Positions 13,401 to 17,334 of a stretch of 17,334 nucleotides of DNA are shown piece by piece. The translations under genes were made by a program, and so were the position numbers. Source of the DNA: Actinomycetes bacterium (GTDB lineage Bacteria > Actinomycetota > Acidimicrobiia > Acidimicrobiales > Microtrichaceae). The stretch is from positions 1-17,334 of the forward strand of contig JAEWED010000248.1 of the NCBI GenBank assembly GCA_023389745.1, given 5' to 3'. The number at the start of each line of letters is the position of its first letter. Position 1 is the stretch's first letter. The notes beneath the pieces were generated by a model. The model made no database searches. It was not told where the DNA came from and worked only from the letters and a program-made list of their open reading frames with translations.

Positions 13401-16400
13401 CCGCGACCTGGTCCGGACCGGTCGTGCCCCCGACCGCGTCGCGCACCTCGGCCTGCTCGCCACCGACGATCGATCGTTCCGTCCCGGCAGCAGCTTCTTC
13501 CACCGGAACCAGGAGCTCGGCTTCCAGAGCCTGGTGCACTTCGCCCGTGCGTGGGCCGACGCCGGTCTGCAGCGGCCGCTGCACCTGGGTGTCGCGACGA
13601 TGGGCGCCCAGCTGGCTCCCGGCGGCGACGACCTGCGCTGGCCCGAGCAGTCGACCGTGCTGGGCCCGGTGCAGGTGATCCCCCACGAGTTCGACGACGT
13701 CACCGCGGCGACGTTCGACCTCGACCCCGGCGAGCTCCGACGAGCCGTCGAGGGGCAGACCTCGCGCAACGGCTCGCGCCGCTGGGGGCTGTCGGACCTG
13801 CCGACCGACCGTGCAGGGCTCGCCCGGCTCCTCGCGGACGGCCCGGCCGTCGACCTCGTCGGCGAGGTCCTCGCCGAGCTGCTGCAACCTGCCGCGAACG
13901 AGATCGTCTCGATCCGCGGCGACCGTCGCTACGTGCGCAACGTGCGTCACGTGCGACTGCCCGAGCACGCGGCGCCTCGCCTGCGACGCAACGGCGTGGC
14001 CGTCATCACCGGTGGTCTGGGCGGCATCGGCCTGAGCGTCGCCGAGGAGCTGCACCGCACCTCGAACGCGCGGCTGGCCCTGCTCAGCCGTTCCGAGCTG
14101 CCCGACCGCTCGCAGTGGGACGAGCTCGTCGGACGCCTCGGCGAGGCGCACCCGACCTCGGAGCGCATCGCCCGGGTCCGGGCCCTCGAGGCCGACGGCG
14201 CAGAGGTCCTGCTGCTCGGCGCGGACGTGACCGACCCGGCGTCGGTCGGCGCCGCGCTCGACCGGGTGCGCGAGCGCTTCGGCGCGGTGCACGCCGTGGT
14301 GCACGCGGCCGGCGTCATCGACGACGGCCTGATGGTGACCAAGACCGCGACGCAGATGGACGACGTCCTGGCACCCAAGGTCTACGGCACGCTCGTGCTC
14401 GAGACCTCGACCGCCTCGGACCCCCTCGACCTGTTCGTGGTCTTCTCCTCGACCAGCACCGTGACCGCCCCGATGGGCCAGGTCGACTACGTCGCCGCGA
14501 ACGCCTTCCTCAACGCCTTCGCCGAATCGCGCTCGGCCCGCGGCGACCGCCACGTCATGGCGATCGACTGGGGTGTGTGGAACGAGGTCGGCATGGCCGC
14601 CGCCTCGGCGCGCGACGACGCGGCGGACACGACCACCGACTCGCGGTGGGACACGTCCCACCCGTTCTACGAGGCCGCGATGCGCACCGTCGACGGCACC
14701 GTGCGCATCACCGCGGGCTGGTCGCCCGAGCGCGACTGGGTGTTCGACGACCACCGCACCGCGGCGGGCGAGGCACTGCTGCCGGGTTCGGCGTACCCGG
14801 AGCTCGTCCGCGGCGCGCTCGAGGAGCTCGGCGTCACCCGGGCGTTCCAGCTGCGCGACCTCACGTTCCTGCGCCCGCTCGCGGCACACGGCTCCGAGCC
14901 GGTGGCCGCACGGATCACCCTGACGCCGAGCGAGCGCGGCTACCGGGTCGACGTGGCCGAGTCCGTCGAGGTCGAGCGCACGACCGCCGAGGGCGGGTCG
15001 AGCGCGGGGGCGCCGGGCTGGCGCCGCACCGGCGAGGCCGAGGTGCTGCTCTTCGAGCAGACGACACCCGAGGACCTCGACCTGGACACGATCGCGGCCG
15101 CCTGCCCGCGGCGCGGCCCGGTGAGGACCCGCCAGCAGGACCACCTGCGTTTCGGGCCGCGCTGGGACGTCGTCGAGCGGGTGCAGTACGGGCCCGACGC
15201 CGCGATCGCCTGGCTGCACCTCGACGAGGCGCACCACGACGACCTGGACTCGATCGGCCTGCACCCGGCGTTGGTCGACCTGGGCACCGGCTTCGCGATG
15301 GACCTGGTCGAGGGCTACACCGGCGACCGCCTCTGGGTCCCGGTCAGCTACCGGCGCATCACCGTGTACGACCGCCTGCCGGCCGATGTCGTGTCGGTCG
15401 TCTCGGCCCGTCCGGGCAGCTCGGAGTCGAGCGGCCTGGCCACCTTCGACGTCACGATCTGCGATCCGTCGGGCCGTGTGCTCGTCGCGGTCGACGGCTT
15501 CACGATCAAGCGGCTCGACGGCACGCTCGAGCTGTCGGGCAACCGGAGGGCCCTCGCCGTCGAGGTGGAGTTCGACACCGACAGCGACCGGGAGCGCCAG
15601 GCATCGATGTCGGAGCTCGCCTTCCAGCAGAACCTCGCCCAGGGCATCACCCCTGACGAGGGCCGGCGCCTGTTCACCCGTGCCACCGCCGCGGCCGACC
15701 TGCCCGTGGTGTACCTGACCTCGCTCGACCTGCACGGTCTGCGTCGACAGAGCGATCGGATCGCCGCCGCGCAGATCGGAGCCGGCTCGTCGGAGTCGAG
15801 CGCCGTCTTCGCCCGCCCGCAGCTCGACTCGGAGTACGTCGAGGCCCGCAACGACGTCGAGGAGCAGCTCGTCACGATGTGGCAGGACCTGCTCGGCATC
15901 GACCGGATCGGTGTGCGCGACGACTTCTTCGATCTGGGCGGCCACAGCCTCATCGCGGTGCGGCTGTTCGCCCAGGTGAAGCGCACGTTCTCGGTCGACT
16001 TCCCGATCTCGCTGCTGGTCGAGGCGCCCACGATCGAGGCCGTCGCGGCCCGGATCGCCGCCGCGATGCCCGCCGCCGAGGACGACGCCGGCGAGGACGC
16101 CACCCTGGCGGACGCCCCGCCGCGCTACCGGCACCTGGTGCCGATGCACCCCGGTGACGGGGTCAGCGAGACCCCGTTCTTCCTCGTGGCGGGCATGTTC
16201 GGCAACGTGTTGAACCTGCGGCACCTCGCCCACCAGATCGGCACCGACCGTCCCTTCTACGGCGTGCAGGCCCGCGGTCTCTTCGGCGACGACGACCCCC
16301 ACGAGACCTTCGAGGAGATGGCGGCCGACTACCTCGACGAGGTGCGTTCGGTGCAGCCCCACGGCCCCTACCTGCTCGGCGGCTTCTCCGGCGGCGGCAT

Positions 16401-16986
16401 CGCGGCCCTCGAGATGGCCCAGCAGCTGCACGCCGCCGGCGAGGAGGTCGCGCTGCTCGTCATGCTCGACACCCCCGTGCCGTACGAGACGCCGCTCACC
16501 GTGCAGGACCGGGCGCAGCTGCAGTGGCAGAAGCTCCGCGAGTCCGGTGTCGGCTACGTGAAGGAGTGGGCGGTCAACCGCATCGCCTGGGAGAAGGAGA
16601 AGCGCCGCCGAGCCGAGGGCGCCGCGGCGACCGACGAGGGCGCGCTGCACTCCGAGGTCATCGAGTCCGCCTTCTACCGGGCGCTCGAGCGGTACCAGCT
16701 GCGGCCCTACGGCGGGGTCGTCACGCTCTTCCGCCCGAAGCTCAACACGGCCCACGTGCTCGGACCGGACCGCCAGATCGACATCAACCGGCGATTCCTC
16801 CTGCACGACAACGGCTGGGGGCCGCACTGCGAGCGCGTCGACGTGACCGAGGTGCCCGGCGACCACGACTCGATGGTGCTGGAGCCCTCGGTGCGGGTGC
16901 TCGCCGGACACATCCGTGCGGCGATCGAGGACGCGGACGCCGGCCACGTCGCGGCACACGCGGTGCGGGTCGCCAGCGGCACCTGA
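10411..16986 (+). CDS. Type I PKS module KS-AT-KR-DH-carrier-TE
   Basis: 2191-aa extension and release module. KS 4-430: Cys177 in TACSTS, His313 in HGTGTP, His353 in GHLDTAAG. AT ~530-830: FPGGGAQ, Ser640 in GHSLGE, Arg665, His739. GHSLGE fits malonyl-type ATs, but the specificity motif reads TPVH rather than HAFH or YASH. A structural KR half (~915-1190) precedes catalytic KR ~1194-1395: GGLGGIG, Ser1347, Tyr1360, Asn1364, and IDD (1303-1305), which suggests B-type reduction. DH ~1415-1710: His1448 and Asp1623, with one extra residue between His and the PGS motif. Carrier ~1812-1886: Ser1846 in LGGHSL. Type I TE ~1905-2175: Ser1993 in GFSGGG, Asp2020, His2152 in GDHDS. There is no ER or methyltransferase. 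GTG 10411 has GAGG 5 nt upstream and the KS begins at once. It follows the starter NRPS, and its stop is 2 nt from the transferase gene. Intact active sites imply a working line ending in hydrolysis or cyclisation. Confidence 0.95.
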   Translation: MADTDIAIVGLAAHLPGARDAAQYWRNLTEGVESVRELSEDELLEAGVTQDHLRRPGYVRAAATLDGVYDFDADFFGLSPKEAGIMDPQHRHFLMASWEALEDAGHVPESFEGAIGVFAGCGMGSYFMRNLMTNADLVRDVGTFLLRHTGNDKDFLSTRASYIFDLRGPSVNVQTACSTSLVATHLAVQHLLSGECDLALAGGVTIEVPHGHGYQYHEGEVLSPDGHCRAFDSESQGTVFGSGVGVVALRRLEDALDDGDQIYAVIKGTAVNNDGDQKVGYLAPSVDGQAACITEALAVADVDPETIGYVECHGTGTPMGDPIEVAAMTQAFGADPDEPGYCRIGSVKTNIGHLDTAAGVASLIKVALSLRNGEMPPSLNFKTPNPNLEIEQSPFRVNDSLTPWPTGGDTPRRAGVNSLGVGGTNAFAVLEQAPEADPRRSSGDDTWRLLTLSARSRGALDDASARLAAHLREHPELDLADVAWTLQVGRAHFQERRVVAARTAAEAAELLEQGDARRAPAHTAADGEHTLAFMFPGGGAQHVAMGADLYREEPGFARHVDEGLRLLEQEHGLDLRHLLLPTAPDNPADTDDPADTDDPAAAAQLALMAHQLPLIFIVEYALAQLLIERGLTPAALVGHSLGENTAACVAGTMSFADCLGLVVLRGQLMDGVDGGAVSVALPPEDLAEQIERLGLDLAVVNNPELTVVSGSIEALEALEAELRADGVEPLRVPVTTPVHSRLLDPVLPEFREYLDGIELQAPTIPWVSNSTGKWITPEQATDPAYWVDHLRHTVRFSDCISTLAEDPGRILLEVGPGRTLSSLVRMHPDLKASQAAIAMMRHPDEQVDDDAALLTAIGRIWAAGGPLDVDRLVEGAEPRRVGLPGYAFQTQTFFIAPGSQTAASGDDDLFLAREPDEERWAWRPVWSSRDREEPVEESLDWLVIADGVGFADDVVARLRARGDRVVVLRSGDSYRALSDEEYMLSPELGEMGYDQLVRDLVRTGRAPDRVAHLGLLATDDRSFRPGSSFFHRNQELGFQSLVHFARAWADAGLQRPLHLGVATMGAQLAPGGDDLRWPEQSTVLGPVQVIPHEFDDVTAATFDLDPGELRRAVEGQTSRNGSRRWGLSDLPTDRAGLARLLADGPAVDLVGEVLAELLQPAANEIVSIRGDRRYVRNVRHVRLPEHAAPRLRRNGVAVITGGLGGIGLSVAEELHRTSNARLALLSRSELPDRSQWDELVGRLGEAHPTSERIARVRALEADGAEVLLLGADVTDPASVGAALDRVRERFGAVHAVVHAAGVIDDGLMVTKTATQMDDVLAPKVYGTLVLETSTASDPLDLFVVFSSTSTVTAPMGQVDYVAANAFLNAFAESRSARGDRHVMAIDWGVWNEVGMAAASARDDAADTTTDSRWDTSHPFYEAAMRTVDGTVRITAGWSPERDWVFDDHRTAAGEALLPGSAYPELVRGALEELGVTRAFQLRDLTFLRPLAAHGSEPVAARITLTPSERGYRVDVAESVEVERTTAEGGSSAGAPGWRRTGEAEVLLFEQTTPEDLDLDTIAAACPRRGPVRTRQQDHLRFGPRWDVVERVQYGPDAAIAWLHLDEAHHDDLDSIGLHPALVDLGTGFAMDLVEGYTGDRLWVPVSYRRITVYDRLPADVVSVVSARPGSSESSGLATFDVTICDPSGRVLVAVDGFTIKRLDGTLELSGNRRALAVEVEFDTDSDRERQASMSELAFQQNLAQGITPDEGRRLFTRATAAADLPVVYLTSLDLHGLRRQSDRIAAAQIGAGSSESSAVFARPQLDSEYVEARNDVEEQLVTMWQDLLGIDRIGVRDDFFDLGGHSLIAVRLFAQVKRTFSVDFPISLLVEAPTIEAVAARIAAAMPAAEDDAGEDATLADAPPRYRHLVPMHPGDGVSETPFFLVAGMFGNVLNLRHLAHQIGTDRPFYGVQARGLFGDDDPHETFEEMAADYLDEVRSVQPHGPYLLGGFSGGGIAALEMAQQLHAAGEEVALLVMLDTPVPYETPLTVQDRAQLQWQKLRESGVGYVKEWAVNRIAWEKEKRRRAEGAAATDEGALHSEVIESAFYRALERYQLRPYGGVVTLFRPKLNTAHVLGPDRQIDINRRFLLHDNGWGPHCERVDVTEVPGDHDSMVLEPSVRVLAGHIRAAIEDADAGHVAAHAVRVASGT
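12167..12211 (+). repeat. 18-bp in-frame minisatellite within the AT domain
   Basis: The unit ACCCAGCCGACACCGACG occurs at 12167-12184 and 12185-12202, with a 9-bp partial third copy to 12211. It encodes Pro-Ala-Asp-Thr-Asp-Asp repeats at about residues 587-600, between the first AT motif and the active-site region. The period keeps frame, so copy number could change without breaking the enzyme. The acidic loop is probably surface-exposed. Confidence 0.7.
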
Positions 16987-16988
16987 GC

Positions 16989-17334
16989 GTGACCGACCAC
17001 CCGCACGACGTCACGGCGATCGGCGACGCGCTCGGCGGGCTCGTCCCGCCGGTCGTGCGCACCGGTGCGCTCAGGGTCGACCCGGCGCTGATCGACCGGC
17101 TGCTGCCGGACGAGCTCGCCGCAGTGTCGCGGGCGGTCACCGCTCGACGCAGCGAGTTCGCGACCGGCCGGACGCTGCTGCGACACCTCACCGGCACCGA
17201 CGGTGCCATCCCCGTCTCGTCGGACCGCTCGCCGCTGCTGCCGCCGGGCTGGCTCGCGTCACTCGCACACGCCGGGCCGGTGGTGGTCGCCCTCGCGTCG
17301 GACGATCCGGACGTCGCCGCGCTCGGCGTGGACC
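16989..17334 (+). CDS. 4'-phosphopantetheinyl transferase, EntD/Sfp superfamily (3' end outside window)
   Basis: The first 115 codons are visible and the frame runs off the window. The enzyme would transfer the phosphopantetheine arm of CoA to the serines of the NRPS and PKS carriers (Ser1522 and Ser1846), making them active. Matches to the EntD-like group are LLPDELAAVS (38-47), RRSEFATGR (53-61), a PPGW-SLAH segment (85-94) corresponding to the usual W-x-GSxSH motif, and LGVD (112-115). Asp115 would be the first Mg-binding acid of the GxDxE motif; the remainder lies beyond the window. The start is GTG 16989, 2 nt after the PKS stop with no Shine-Dalgarno, so translation is probably coupled to the PKS gene. 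The substitution of Ala for Gly in the SH motif is minor. The identification is good but incomplete without the C-terminal half. Confidence 0.85.
   Translation, partial: MTDHPHDVTAIGDALGGLVPPVVRTGALRVDPALIDRLLPDELAAVSRAVTARRSEFATGRTLLRHLTGTDGAIPVSSDRSPLLPPGWLASLAHAGPVVVALASDDPDVAALGVD

Noticed and set aside
10180..16959. Open frame of 2259 codons on the minus strand, antisense to the PKS
   Set aside because: It is the shadow of a GC-rich gene: the plus strand encodes every catalytic motif of a PKS, and the antisense product is a low-complexity Arg/Val/Gly/His-rich sequence with no recognisable domain.
1..17334. CRISPR arrays, tRNA or rRNA genes, insertion sequences
   Set aside because: I saw no regularly spaced repeats, no tRNA-like cloverleaf or rRNA sequence, and no transposase-like protein or terminal inverted repeats with target duplications.

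Overview
The window is very GC-rich DNA with GTG starts, overlapping genes and actinobacterial-type protein sequences. It most likely comes from an actinomycete or related Actinomycetota. I cannot place the genus from sequence alone.

Left part (1-2164), minus strand: a G-run-rich edge, a 187-aa AhpC-type peroxiredoxin, a 334-bp gap containing two inverted repeats, and an Fe(II)/2-oxoglutarate dioxygenase of the TauD/TfdA family. A compact cluster of CCGGTA-like half-sites lies about 100 bp upstream of the dioxygenase.

Middle part (2165-5316), minus strand: a tightly overlapping molybdate operon. The order is a small HTH-plus-Mop regulator, then modA (lipoprotein), modB (permease) and modC (ATPase with a C-terminal Mop/TOBE domain). 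The regulator probably senses molybdate through its Mop domain and controls its own operon.

Right part (5546-17334), plus strand, divergent from the mod operon: a compact hybrid NRPS-PKS locus. The first gene encodes a 1588-aa starter NRPS: formyltransferase, C-terminal lobe of a condensation domain without a catalytic motif, adenylation domain, carrier. A complete flavin-type luciferase-like monooxygenase (LLM) is inserted into the adenylation domain between core motifs A4 and A5. The adenylation pocket, read by hand, is DILQFGMIW plus Lys, close to the textbook glycine code. The second gene encodes a 2191-aa PKS in the order KS-AT-KR-DH-carrier-TE, with KR before DH. The third gene, cut by the window end, is an EntD-like phosphopantetheinyl transferase that would arm both carriers. 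Together they form an apparently complete two-module line: glycine is loaded, formylated and oxidised, extended by one (probably malonyl) unit, reduced, dehydrated and released. The inferred product is a small formamido-butenoate type acid, possibly oxidised or N-hydroxylated by the LLM domain. This locus is the most unusual content of the window.
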